Part shown: one piece after another, positions 25,794 to 33,878 of the stretch
Position numbering within the stretch: position 1 is the first letter of the stretch
Layout of the letters: every line of letters begins with the position of its first letter
DNA from: an uncultured Dehalococcoidia bacterium
GTDB taxonomy: Bacteria > Chloroflexota > Dehalococcoidia > Lucifugimonadales > Lucifugimonadaceae
Direction of reading: 5' to 3'
DNA length: 62,365 bases
Assembly (NCBI GenBank): GCA_913052475.1
Contig: CAJXEJ010000009.1
Location: 1 to 62,365 of the forward strand
Program-made: the position numbers and the translations under genes
Notes under the pieces: generated by a model
Databases searched by the model: none
What the model was told of the DNA's origin: nothing
The model's input: the letters and a program-made list of their open reading frames with translations, nothing else

Positions 25794-26258
25794 ATGCCGA
25801 CATTCACATCTGCACATCTTGGAAAATGGGAATCGCTGTTCACTGATCTTGTGGACGGAGAGGGTTCCGCCCTGACCGAAGAGGGTACGTGGATGCTGGG
25901 CGATAAGCCGGGGCTTGTGTGCGTGTTCGAGGACGATGAACCGCTGTTTATTGAGGCGGCTTCGAATATCGCGAAGACTCTTCAGTGCTACATCAAAGGC
26001 GGAGCAGAGTGTGAGTTACGCACGATGGTCGGCGTAGTCGAGATGGGCGCTTCGCTCAAGAACGCCGCTCAGCGCGCCAAATCAGGACCGCTGGCTCTTC
26101 GTATTTCTAAGCGAGTTGAGAAGTTCAGGTATCGAGTTGCACCGGCTCCGGTGAAGACGATGAACCAGCTTGCGGACGCATTCAATGTTGTTGCCGATAC
26201 CCGCTACGCCGGGCCAAGTGCGTTAGCGAATCGTGCGCTTGACGGTCTTCCTCAGTAG
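25794..26258 (+). CDS. Hypothetical protein, 154 aa
   Basis: Unrecognised soluble protein. The start ATG 25794 is well supported by AAGGAG seven bases upstream. The middle (GLVCVFEDDEPLFIEAASNI) faintly recalls the first strands of GIY-YIG nucleases but lacks the catalytic Tyr and Arg residues, so I do not use that name. The C-terminal third is basic (KRVEKFRYRVAPAPVKT), compatible with nucleic-acid binding. It is read divergently from the wHTH operon with the 14-bp repeats between them. Confidence 0.6.
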   Translation: MPTFTSAHLGKWESLFTDLVDGEGSALTEEGTWMLGDKPGLVCVFEDDEPLFIEAASNIAKTLQCYIKGGAECELRTMVGVVEMGASLKNAAQRAKSGPLALRISKRVEKFRYRVAPAPVKTMNQLADAFNVVADTRYAGPSALANRALDGLPQ

Positions 26259-26349
26259 ATAATCGATCACCTGATTTGCGGCGGATGCTCTTGTTCGATG
26301 TATACGGCTGGATGGAAAGGAAGAGGAATAGAGCGCAGAGATTAAAGCA

Positions 26350-26378
26350 GTAGGGACAGAAATGAATTCTGCCCCTAC
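26350..26378. repeat. GTAGGG-type palindromic repeat
   Basis: GTAGGGACAGAA-ATGAA-TTCTGCCCCTAC, 12-bp arms with one mismatch, in the gap between convergent genes. Only this copy of the type was seen in the window. Confidence 0.6.
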
Positions 26379-26462
26379 ATAGCCACCTGAAATTGTGACT
26401 TACGGCTTGGCTTGTCGATTTTGTGTTCGACGAACTTGTCGTAGAAAGCGTGCCCAAGGCAC

Positions 26463-27623
26463 CTAGTCGTCGGCCATTACGAGAGCTTCTTCCCGTTCGG
26501 TCTGTTCGGCTTCCTCGGCGGCGTCTCGATACATCCCACCGTTTCGGTAACGTGCCCGCGCTGCTGGGTGGTGTCGCAGGAACGGCGGGATCGCCATTGA
26601 TGCAGGATCTTCGAGTGCCTTTCGAGCAATCGATTCGGCTTCTTCCTCAATTTCACCAGCGACCGGGAATCCAGTGGCGATGATCGTGAGTTTTACTTCG
26701 TTTTCCATCTCCGAGTCGGTAACCGTACCGAAGATGATGTTGGCATCGGGGTGAACCGTCGAAGCGATCACCTCTGACGCACGTTGAACCTCGTCCAAAG
26801 TAAGATCGGTGCCACCTGTGATGTTGAAGATGACGCCCTTTGATCCGGCGATTTCAACTTCGAGGAGTGGCGAGTTGATGGCTTGCTCGGCAGCTTCAAT
26901 AGCCCGGTTTTCACCAGAGCCCGTGCCGATGGCCATCCATGCGGGTCCGGCGTGGTCCATCACTGCACGCACGTCGGCAAAGTCGAGGTTGATTTCACCA
27001 GGCACGAGGATCAGTTCTGCGATCGACTGGATGCCCTGATGAAGAACATCGTCGGCCAATTTGAACGCACGGTCCATTGTCAGCTGTTCATCGGAGATGG
27101 CGAGTAGTCGGTCGTTAGGGATAACGATTAAGGTATCGACCTTGTCGCGAAGCATCTCGATTCCTTCGAGAGCCTTCTTCTTACGAACAGCGCCTTCAAA
27201 TGCGAATGGCTTGGTTACGACACCAACAGTGAGTGCTCCGAGGTCCTGGGCTATTTCAGCGACGACAGGTGCGCCACCTGTGCCAGTTCCACCACCCATA
27301 CCTGCAGCTACGAAAACGAGATCGGCCCCTTTGAGTACTTCTTTGATTTCGTCACGGTCTTCTTCGTGGCACTGTCGACCTTTTGAGGGATCACCACCGA
27401 CGCCGAGACCTCGTGCGGTCTGGTCGCCGACGCGAAGTCGTACTGGAACCGATGTAGCGTCCAACGCTTGCGAATCGGTGTTAACAGATATGTATTCAAC
27501 TTCTGGTACCCGTTCTCGGTACATGCGGTTGACGGCGTTCTGTCCGCCACCACCAACACCAACAACTTTGATGTTCGCGGTATCAACAGAGCCTTCTATA
27601 AACGGTGTGTTGCGGTCCGGCAT
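26463..27623 (-). CDS. ftsZ: Cell division protein FtsZ
   Basis: Tubulin-like GTPase that forms the Z ring. Starting at ATG 27623 (MPDRNTPFIEG, with GGGGAG upstream) the protein has 386 residues. An upstream in-frame start at 27695 is possible but lacks a site. Visible are KVVGVGGGGQNAV, the tubulin signature GMGGGTGTGGAP (109-120), NTDSQAL and IPNDRLL of the T loops, and a C-terminal part in which AIPPFLRHH resembles the conserved DIPxFLR core that binds FtsA/SepF/ZipA, with no long linker before it and about 40 residues after it. It stands alone: no ftsA, ftsQ, sepF or mur gene is next to it. Confidence 0.96.
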   Translation of the reverse strand: MPDRNTPFIEGSVDTANIKVVGVGGGGQNAVNRMYRERVPEVEYISVNTDSQALDATSVPVRLRVGDQTARGLGVGGDPSKGRQCHEEDRDEIKEVLKGADLVFVAAGMGGGTGTGGAPVVAEIAQDLGALTVGVVTKPFAFEGAVRKKKALEGIEMLRDKVDTLIVIPNDRLLAISDEQLTMDRAFKLADDVLHQGIQSIAELILVPGEINLDFADVRAVMDHAGPAWMAIGTGSGENRAIEAAEQAINSPLLEVEIAGSKGVIFNITGGTDLTLDEVQRASEVIASTVHPDANIIFGTVTDSEMENEVKLTIIATGFPVAGEIEEEAESIARKALEDPASMAIPPFLRHHPAARARYRNGGMYRDAAEEAEQTEREEALVMADD

Positions 27624-27888
27624 TTCGATCGATCTCCCCGGCGTTTTAGGTGGGCTTTGACGGCTGATGTGGTCTCTATTTAAGTTCACAACCACCGTCG
27701 GTTATGAGGCAGATGTTCAGACTCTATCCGGGTGGGAGCGATCAATTCCTAGAAGATTTTGTGCGCGATTCAGCGTGTTTCCCTGATTCGAAATGTTCTC
27801 TGAAATCGAATTAGGCCTTGTAAAGGGTGAGGCTACATTTTTGGTCTTTCCCAGCGACCTCCCTTCGCAAATGCGCTAGGCTCTCTCG

Positions 27889-29092
27889 ATGATGAAGAAC
27901 GACCGACCCGGTACGGGACCGCTCGAAATGCAGCGTGACGTAATGGGCGACGAGGTAGCGAACCTCGACGAATTCTGGTCGTCACAGAAGTACATTGCGG
28001 CACCGGAAAAAGCGATTTTCGAGCCGCCATCAAGGCACTTCTCGCAGCGAACGACCGGTTTTCTACATAGGGCAAGGCGTGCTCTGCACGCAGACTTCTA
28101 CCAAGTTAACTGAACTGGTTGAGCTAACCCAGATTCCGGTAATTACATCAATGCCTGGCAAATCGGCAATCGACAAATGCACCCACGTGCACTTGGTGCT
28201 GCTAACAAGATAGCTCCGAAGGCAGTTTGGGAGTGAATGAAGGCGAGCGATGTGCTCTTCGTAATTGGCACACGCCTAAATAAGACGAACTTCGGAATCG
28301 ACATTTCTACCGGCAAGACCCTCATTCACTCAACCGTGAACTCTGAAGATATCGATAAGGGATACGCAACCGATGTTGGACTGGTCGGTGGCGCGGTGAA
28401 GAGGCTCCACATGTTGGTCGATGAGATCGAGGCAGGGATCGGTGCAGAAGGTCACAAATCCGATTCATCGACACATGAAGCGGTCGCTGAGGTTAGATGT
28501 AATGGATGGCCAACTGGATGGAACTGTTCGATTCGGGCATGGATCCGATCAACCCTTACCGTCTGGTTAACGAGATCAACAAAGCGGTTGATCACGAGAC
28601 GACTATCGTTTCTCACGATGCAGGTCACCCACGTGACCAGATCATGCCCTTCTATACGGACGGCGAAGGTTCCACATAACTACATCGGCTGGGGTAAGAG
28701 CACCCACCTTGGTTACGGGATTCCTTTGATGATCGATGCAAAGCTAGCGTCACCCTGAGAAGTCATGCAGAATTTCTTAGGGTGACACCGCCTTCGGTAT
28801 GTCGGATCTTGATCTTGAGACCTCGAATCGGATCGACGCTCCGATCACTACTGTTCTGTTAAACAACGGAACGATGGGAGGATTCAATCGATCGTTGCCA
28901 ACGGCCATGGGCGAATACAACGTTGGAAATATTGGCGACGACTACGCTGGCCTTGCTCAAGATCTTGGTGGAATCGATATCAAAATCACCGATCCGAACG
29001 AGATCGATGGAGCTTTGACTAAGGCTCGCCAAGTCAACTTCGTTAAGGGCAAGAGTGTGTTGCTCGACATCAAAACTCAGCAATGGTTGTAG
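27889..29092 (+). pseudogene. Decayed thiamine-diphosphate-dependent enzyme (acetolactate synthase-like)
   Basis: At least three frames must be joined to read this gene. PGTGPLEMQRDVMGDEV begins in the middle of the usual N-terminal ThDP domain, so about 170 residues are missing. Then RPVFYIGQGVL and TQIPVITSMPGKSAI (middle domain), ASDVLFVIGTRLNKTNF and YRLVNEINKAVDHETTIVSH with DAGHPRDQIMPFY, and finally NYIGWGKSTHLGYGIPLMI before the last part LDLETSNRIDAPITTVLLNN with the ThDP NN pair. A palindromic repeat (28749-28787) sits where the GDG motif region should be. The intact enzyme at 37672-39309 is related, but too diverged to be a recent duplicate. Non-functional if the sequence is accurate. 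Confidence 0.8.
28749..28787. repeat. Palindromic repeat inserted in the ThDP-enzyme pseudogene
   Basis: GTCACCCTGAGAA and TTCTTAGGGTGAC form 13-bp arms with one mismatch around GTCATGCAGAATT. On one side the pseudogene reads GIPLMIDAKLASP and on the other DLDLETSNRIDAP, so the element lies inside former coding sequence and replaces or interrupts the part that would hold the GDG motif. This shows the repeat class can insert. Confidence 0.75.
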
Positions 29093-29182
29093 TTTTCGGA
29101 ATACAAGGGTTAGCAACGAATTACCGAAACAGAGTTCTGAAAGAAGGGTCGATAACGCAAATGCGCATCGCCCCTTCTTTCG

Positions 29183-29211
29183 TTGACGATATCGTTGTCG
29201 GTGTATATAAA
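29183..29211 (+). promoter_or_regulatory. Sigma-70-type promoter before the DUF4870 gene
   Basis: TTGACG (29183-29188) and TATAAA (29206-29211) with 17 nt between, about 75 nt upstream of the ATG at 29285. Good consensus match. Confidence 0.6.
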
Positions 29212-29284
29212 ATGCCCATGGCCGTGCACTTTCCGAACATCTTTAGCGCGATCAAACATCTGAATGCAAAGACAGAGGCGAAGC

Positions 29285-29663
29285 ATGGCAGAGGATCCGA
29301 CTCGTTCCGAAGAAAATCAGGAAGCCGCAACTGACGGGTCGAGACCGAGGCAGAAACCAGCCTTGGAAAGACCCAGAACGTTGCGGGGTTGCTTACATAC
29401 ATTCTTGGCTGGGTGACAGGAATCATGTTCCTGCTTATCGAAAAAGAGAACAGGTTCGATCGATTCCACTCAATGCAATCGATCGTTATTGTTGTTCCGC
29501 TTGCGATCGCTTCGTTCGTTGTTGGTTACCTTCCGTTTGTTGGTGGCTCCTTGGTGTCGTGGTTCAGCTTGCGACGATCATCGCCTGGCTGTTCATGATG
29601 TATCAGGCGTTTCAGGGCAAGCGCTACAAATTTCCTTATGCTGGCGACTATGCGGAAACTTAG
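29285..29663 (+). pseudogene. DUF4870 (Tic20-like) membrane protein gene with two frameshifts
   Basis: Small four-helix membrane protein family of unknown role. The N-terminal part (MAEDPTRSEENQEAATDGSR, frame 2), the main part in frame 1 (TSLGKTQNVAGLLTYILGW, EKENRFDRFHSMQSIV, VVPLAIASFVVGYLPFVGG) and the end in frame 3 (VQLATIIAWLFMMYQAFQGK and the family-typical FPYAGDYAET) fit together exactly as a DUF4870 protein. Breaks lie near 29340 and 29550. The start has a good promoter upstream, so it was recently a working gene or the two indels are sequencing errors. Confidence 0.75.
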
Positions 29664-29728
29664 CTTAGAAACATGGGCAGCAAGTAACTCGCTGGTCTTC
29701 TGCTGCTCTGGTTGATAGGAAGTTGGAC

Positions 29729-30316
29729 ATGTACTTGCGGATCGCTCTATTCCTTACACAACGATTTCGCGATCGTTTTTTCCTCGCGCTCATGCTGGCA
29801 TTTCTGTGGGCATTCGCTGCCTGCGGAAGCAGCGAATCGACGGCACCACCCGAACGGGTGGTCGACGATTCGCGGATCTTCATGGTGGATGATCTCCGAG
29901 TGGCCGGGATGAAGGCATCGAAACACTACGATGTGACCGATCTGCCGGGTGGAGTAGATGCTTGGTACGGGTTCATTCGAACTGGATCGGGGCCAATGGA
30001 TATCGAGGCGCGGTTTTACGCCAGCCATGCGGACGCAGTTTCTTTGGGCACTGAATTTGCCGAAAACGTCTCTGGCGAAGATGGTGATATTGAGGAAGAA
30101 ACCACTATGTGGTCCGAGGGCTACAAAGACCGTCAGCGAATGCGTAGCGGTGGGACTGCGGACCTTGCGGCGTGGAGTGGTCAACGGGGGCCAAACTACG
30201 CCGACTTCGTGATTTTTGGGAACATGGTTTTGTTATGTCAGGGTGATGATCCCGAGCAGTCGCTTGGTACTTGCTATGAATTGATTGACGCGATTCGTGG
30301 TGATGATTCGGGGTAG
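29729..30316 (+). CDS. Putative lipoprotein, 195 aa, unknown function
   Basis: Starts at ATG 29729 with TAGGAAG upstream. A short basic leader, a hydrophobic stretch (FFLALMLAFLWAFAA) and the lipobox WAFAAC give a lipidated Cys near residue 32, followed by GSSESTAPPERVVDD, a flexible linker. The mature part is acidic and has no motif that I recognise. Located just downstream of the decayed DUF4870 gene. Confidence 0.65.
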   Translation: MYLRIALFLTQRFRDRFFLALMLAFLWAFAACGSSESTAPPERVVDDSRIFMVDDLRVAGMKASKHYDVTDLPGGVDAWYGFIRTGSGPMDIEARFYASHADAVSLGTEFAENVSGEDGDIEEETTMWSEGYKDRQRMRSGGTADLAAWSGQRGPNYADFVIFGNMVLLCQGDDPEQSLGTCYELIDAIRGDDSG

Positions 30317-30392
30317 GTCGTGGATCGGCTGTTGAGAGTTGTTTCTGCGATGTGACGATCTTGCTGGTTGGTGATTTGACCCACGCCATGGC

Positions 30393-30417
30393 CCTCTCCC
30401 TTGTAAGGTAGAGAGGA
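30393..30417. repeat. CCTCTC-type palindromic repeat
   Basis: CCTCTC-N-GAGAGG hairpin in the convergent gap between the lipoprotein and esterase genes. It belongs to the same family as 33759-33856 and 58876-59035. Confidence 0.6.
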
Positions 30418-30442
30418 CCGCTAGTTTCGTGATCATTGACCG

Positions 30443-31378
30443 CTACTTTGCGAACGACGCCAAGATTCTATTCGAGGCTTCATCGCAGGCTTTTACAGCA
30501 TCGTCGATCAGACCGAACGATCCGTTGAAGCCGTGAGTCATTCCTTTGTATTCCGTGTAGGTGACGTCGTTACCGGTGGCTTTCAGTGCCGCCGCGTACT
30601 CGGCTGCTTCGTCTAGAAGAGGATCGTATTCGGCGGCGATCACCGTGGCGTCGGCGAGTCCGGAGAGATTTTCGGCTCGAATCACAGATGCGTAAGGATC
30701 GTGCCCGTCGCCGTCAGCCCCGATGTACTGGTCCCAGAACCAGATCATTCCTTCCGTCGTGAGCCCGTAGCCTTCAGCGTTCGAGATGCAGGAAGGGCGA
30801 TCGAACTTGCGATCGATCACCGGGCAGAAGAGGACCTGATGTTTGATTTGTGGACCTCTACGGTCGCGGGCCATTTGTGCGACAGCGGCGGAGAGATTGC
30901 CTCCGGCCGAAGTTCCAACAACAGCCAGCTTTGTGGCGTCGACTCCCAATTCATCCGCATGTTCCACAGCCCAAACGGTGGCAGCGTAGCAGTCTTCTGG
31001 AGCACCGGGGAATCGCACTTCGGGAGCCATTCGGTAGTCGACCGAGACCAGTACAGCATTCACCCGATTTACGAGGCCACGTGACATCGAGTCTTCGGTG
31101 TTGAGATCGCCGATAACCCAGCCGCCGCCGTGGAACAGCATGATTAGCGAGTGAGGCCCATCGGTGGTGGGTTGATATATGCGAATCGGGATATTGCCGG
31201 CAGGTCCTGGAACTGTTTGTTCGGTAATTTCTCCGACTGGTTCCTGGACTGACGGAATTGCTGCTTTGCCGGCGCGGGCGTTGGCTCTCGCTTCATCGGG
31301 TGTGACATCTCGATTGTCGGGAAAGCCGAGCGCATCGCGACGATCCAACAGTTCTTTTACCTGTGGGTGAAGCGGCAT
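30443..31378 (-). CDS. Alpha/beta-hydrolase fold-3 esterase, hormone-sensitive-lipase family
   Basis: 311-residue carboxylesterase of the HSL family. The oxyanion-hole motif HGGGW (in MLFHGGGWVIGD), the nucleophile elbow GTSAGG (Ser), the acid in AAEYDPLLDE and the His in MTHGFNG form the catalytic triad. It should hydrolyse short-chain esters or lactones. GGAGA precedes the ATG at a suitable distance. Alone on its strand, divergent from the kinase gene. Confidence 0.92.
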   Translation of the reverse strand: MPLHPQVKELLDRRDALGFPDNRDVTPDEARANARAGKAAIPSVQEPVGEITEQTVPGPAGNIPIRIYQPTTDGPHSLIMLFHGGGWVIGDLNTEDSMSRGLVNRVNAVLVSVDYRMAPEVRFPGAPEDCYAATVWAVEHADELGVDATKLAVVGTSAGGNLSAAVAQMARDRRGPQIKHQVLFCPVIDRKFDRPSCISNAEGYGLTTEGMIWFWDQYIGADGDGHDPYASVIRAENLSGLADATVIAAEYDPLLDEAAEYAAALKATGNDVTYTEYKGMTHGFNGSFGLIDDAVKACDEASNRILASFAK

Positions 31379-31471
31379 TGGGGTCTCCGGAAGTGCGACT
31401 GGATATTTGCTGGCAGAAACTTATCAGAGAGGCTATGGCATGGGTGACCGCGGGCACATAAAGTAACGGTC

Positions 31472-32044
31472 ATGTCAGAAACACCTCGCCAATATTCGTC
31501 ACTCACTGAGATTCTCGATGCAGTTCGTGCCGCGGTTAACAAACGACCTGGTTCGACCGTTCTGGTCGGGATCGATGGCGGCGGTGGTTCGGGTAAATCG
31601 ACGCTAGCGAAGTACCTTGCTGAAGCATTGGATAATTCGACCGTGGTTCATCTTGACGATTTTGCGGACTGGAACGACGATTCGAACTGGCAGTTGAGCA
31701 CATTCGCTGAACGAGCGCTGAAGCCGCTAATTGCTGGAATTACCTCGAAACACCAACGATACGACTGGTCGACAGATACGCGCGGTGAGTGGTTCGAGAT
31801 TCCACCCGCGGGTGTTGCGATCATCGAAGGTGTAACGGCGTTACGACTCGACCTACGCGAATACTGGCAGGTATCTGTGTGGGTCGATTGCCCACGGGAA
31901 TTGCGGCTTGAGCGTGGCGTTACTCGGGACGGTGAGCACATGCGGTCGAAGTGGGCGGATGTGTGGCTGCCAGGTGAGGATGCGTATTTCGAACATGATC
32001 GACCCCGAGAGAATGCTCAGTATCTTATCGACGGATCGGGATGA
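31472..32044 (+). CDS. P-loop kinase, uridine-kinase-like
   Basis: 190-residue NTP-binding protein with Walker A GIDGGGGSGKST (near residue 33), VVHLDDFADW (the Asp that binds the substrate hydroxyl in uridine/pantothenate kinase-like enzymes), IEGVTALR, and an Arg-rich lid region ELRLERGVTRDG. It belongs to the uridine kinase-like P-loop kinase group; substrate (nucleoside, phosphoribulose or small alcohol) is not clear. Confidence 0.8.
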   Translation: MSETPRQYSSLTEILDAVRAAVNKRPGSTVLVGIDGGGGSGKSTLAKYLAEALDNSTVVHLDDFADWNDDSNWQLSTFAERALKPLIAGITSKHQRYDWSTDTRGEWFEIPPAGVAIIEGVTALRLDLREYWQVSVWVDCPRELRLERGVTRDGEHMRSKWADVWLPGEDAYFEHDRPRENAQYLIDGSG

Positions 32045-32072
32045 TTGAAGCAGATCGGACGCATACGCACGC

Positions 32073-32193
32073 TGTCACGATGAACTTGATTCAGCATCAC
32101 GATCAATCGATCGAAGTTCAGGCACCAAGGAATTTGCTGAGTCGAGAATCAAGTGTTGTGTCTGGGCGATACTGAATCAAGTTCACCATGACA
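32073..32193. repeat. Inverted pair of 26-bp palindromic repeats
   Basis: TGTCACGATGAACTTGATTC at 32073 is the reverse complement, with few differences, of the start of GATACTGAATCAAGTTCACC at 32168. The pair faces inward with 69 nt between, and belongs to the family at 16138 and 20329. Confidence 0.7.
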
Positions 32194-32365
32194 ATAGACG
32201 ACTGTTCTATATGAATAGGGATGTTGAGTGGATCTACTCGCTATATCGTTTACCAGCAGCAGTTGGCGAATCCAACTTGGCGCGTGTTTTGCCCATAGAA
32301 TGGGGCGGTTGAATTTCACTAGCGAGATGGTCGCGTTCAGGCGAGCGTCCCTCAACGAGAGAAGC

Positions 32366-33541
32366 ATGAAGACCACTGGATTCCGAACAATGGTGCTGGG
32401 TACGCCCTGGCGAAATCTGACGTATTGCATTGTCGAAACTGACGAGGGAATCATCGGTATCGGTGAAGCACGAGTACTCGGCAAAACCCACACGGTTATC
32501 GAGTACTTGAAAGATTCGCAGCGACACTTCATCGGTCACGATCCGTTCGATATCGAGGCCCTCTATCGTCGGATGACATTGCTTGATTTTGGCAAGCCGG
32601 GCGAGGTGGTATACACCGGACTCGCGCTGGTCGAGTTGGCTTTCTGGGACATCATCGGCAAGAAGACAGGTCAACCGGTTTACAAACTTCTTGGCGGGCA
32701 GGTCAAAGAGAAGATTCCTGCTTACGCGAACGGGTGGTACACGGTTGAACGATCACCGGAGGCGTTTGCCGAGGCGGCTCGCAAGGTGATTGATCGTGGC
32801 TACCGTGGGATGAAGTTCGATCCGTTTGGTAATGGCGACATGGAGCTTGAGCGAGCGGAGTTCTTCAGATCGCTGGATTTGATTGAAGCTGTAGCGGGCG
32901 TTGCCGGAACACGGGCACAGATCATGATCGAAATGCACGGTCGTTTTGCGCCTGTTCAGGCACGTGAGATTGCGAGCCATATCGAGAAGTACAACATCGG
33001 CTGGATCGAAGAACCGGTGCGACCGGGCGACGTTCCAGCGTTGCAGTCGGTGAGGCAGCACACGTCGTTGCCGATCGCCACTGGTGAGCGGTTGTATGGT
33101 GCGCCCGAGTTCCGAGAGGTTTGGGGTGCGCAGACTGTTGATGTTCTGCAAACCGACATTACGCAGTCGGGTGGAATTCTCGAGGCGAAGAAGATCGCAT
33201 CGACGGCCGAGGTATATTCGATCATGATGGCGCCGCACAATGTGGGCGGAATCGTGTCGACGATGGCGGCACTACATCTGTGTCTAACCCTACGGAACGC
33301 CAAGATTCTCGAGCACTTCAACGACTTCGCCGATCCGCATGTTAAGAAGGCTGGATCCGGTTATCCGGAAGTGGTCGATGGCTACTTTCCGGTGCCTGAC
33401 AAACCTGGTTGGGGCATCGAGTTAGACGAGGATTTCATCAATGCGAATCCGCCTGACTACACGTCAGCTGGAGTGATTGCAGATCCGGGTTTGAATATGT
33501 TCGAGAACGCCAACTGGGCGAAGCGCGGTCAGGACGAGTAG
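32366..33541 (+). CDS. Mandelate racemase/muconate lactonizing enzyme (enolase superfamily) sugar-acid dehydratase-like
   Basis: Enolase-superfamily protein of 391 residues from ATG 32366 (GAGAG upstream; an earlier start at 32228 would add a non-conserved leader). The capping domain is followed by a barrel with KFDP (K150, D152), metal ligands E189, E215-E216 and E241, the EMHGRFAP motif (H191), D264 and MAPHNVGG (H291). The His after the second strand and IEMHGR text are typical of the D-galactonate/D-mannonate dehydratase-like group, so dehydration of an aldonic acid to a 2-keto-3-deoxy acid is likely. Specific substrate unknown. Confidence 0.88.
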   Translation: MKTTGFRTMVLGTPWRNLTYCIVETDEGIIGIGEARVLGKTHTVIEYLKDSQRHFIGHDPFDIEALYRRMTLLDFGKPGEVVYTGLALVELAFWDIIGKKTGQPVYKLLGGQVKEKIPAYANGWYTVERSPEAFAEAARKVIDRGYRGMKFDPFGNGDMELERAEFFRSLDLIEAVAGVAGTRAQIMIEMHGRFAPVQAREIASHIEKYNIGWIEEPVRPGDVPALQSVRQHTSLPIATGERLYGAPEFREVWGAQTVDVLQTDITQSGGILEAKKIASTAEVYSIMMAPHNVGGIVSTMAALHLCLTLRNAKILEHFNDFADPHVKKAGSGYPEVVDGYFPVPDKPGWGIELDEDFINANPPDYTSAGVIADPGLNMFENANWAKRGQDE

Positions 33542-33605
33542 GTGCCACTGGCACGGTTTGCAGAGCGCGGATTTAGCGGTTGGCAGCTAGCGTTGTTTAG
33601 TTAGT

Positions 33606-33856
33606 GTCATCCTGAAGTACTCGAAGACGGCCGGTCGGGGGCGTTGGCTGAATCGGGTAAATGTTCCCGATTGGATGTTCGTTGCGATTTCGTCGACTCT
33701 TCGACGAGGTTCAGGATGATGGGGCGGTCTGGTGAGTTTGCCGGGGGCTTACAGAAGTCCTCTCCCAGGGAGAGGATTTAGGTGAGGGTGGAACGTTGGC
33801 GTTGAGGCCAGTTTAGCGATTCCCCCTCATCCCAGCCTTCTCCCGTTGGGAGAAGG
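33606..33856. repeat. Intergenic block of palindromic repeats
   Basis: GTCATCCTGAA (33606) and TTCAGGATGAT (33710) are opposite ends of an inverted arrangement; the 36-bp unit at 33685-33720 is shared with 37546 and 49035. CCTCTCCC-A-GGGAGAGG at 33759-33775 and CCTTCTCCC-GTT-GGGAGAAGG at 33836-33856 are hairpins, with GGTGAGGG and CCCTCATCC pairing between them. The rest of 33542-33878 contains nothing else. The convergent gene ends on both sides make these likely transcript ends. Confidence 0.75.
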
Positions 33857-33878
33857 TTTTTGAAAGCAAGCAGCGGTC

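Noticed and set aside
25794-26258. GIY-YIG nuclease identity for the 154-aa protein
   Set aside because: Only a short segment is similar and the catalytic Tyr and Arg are not in place.
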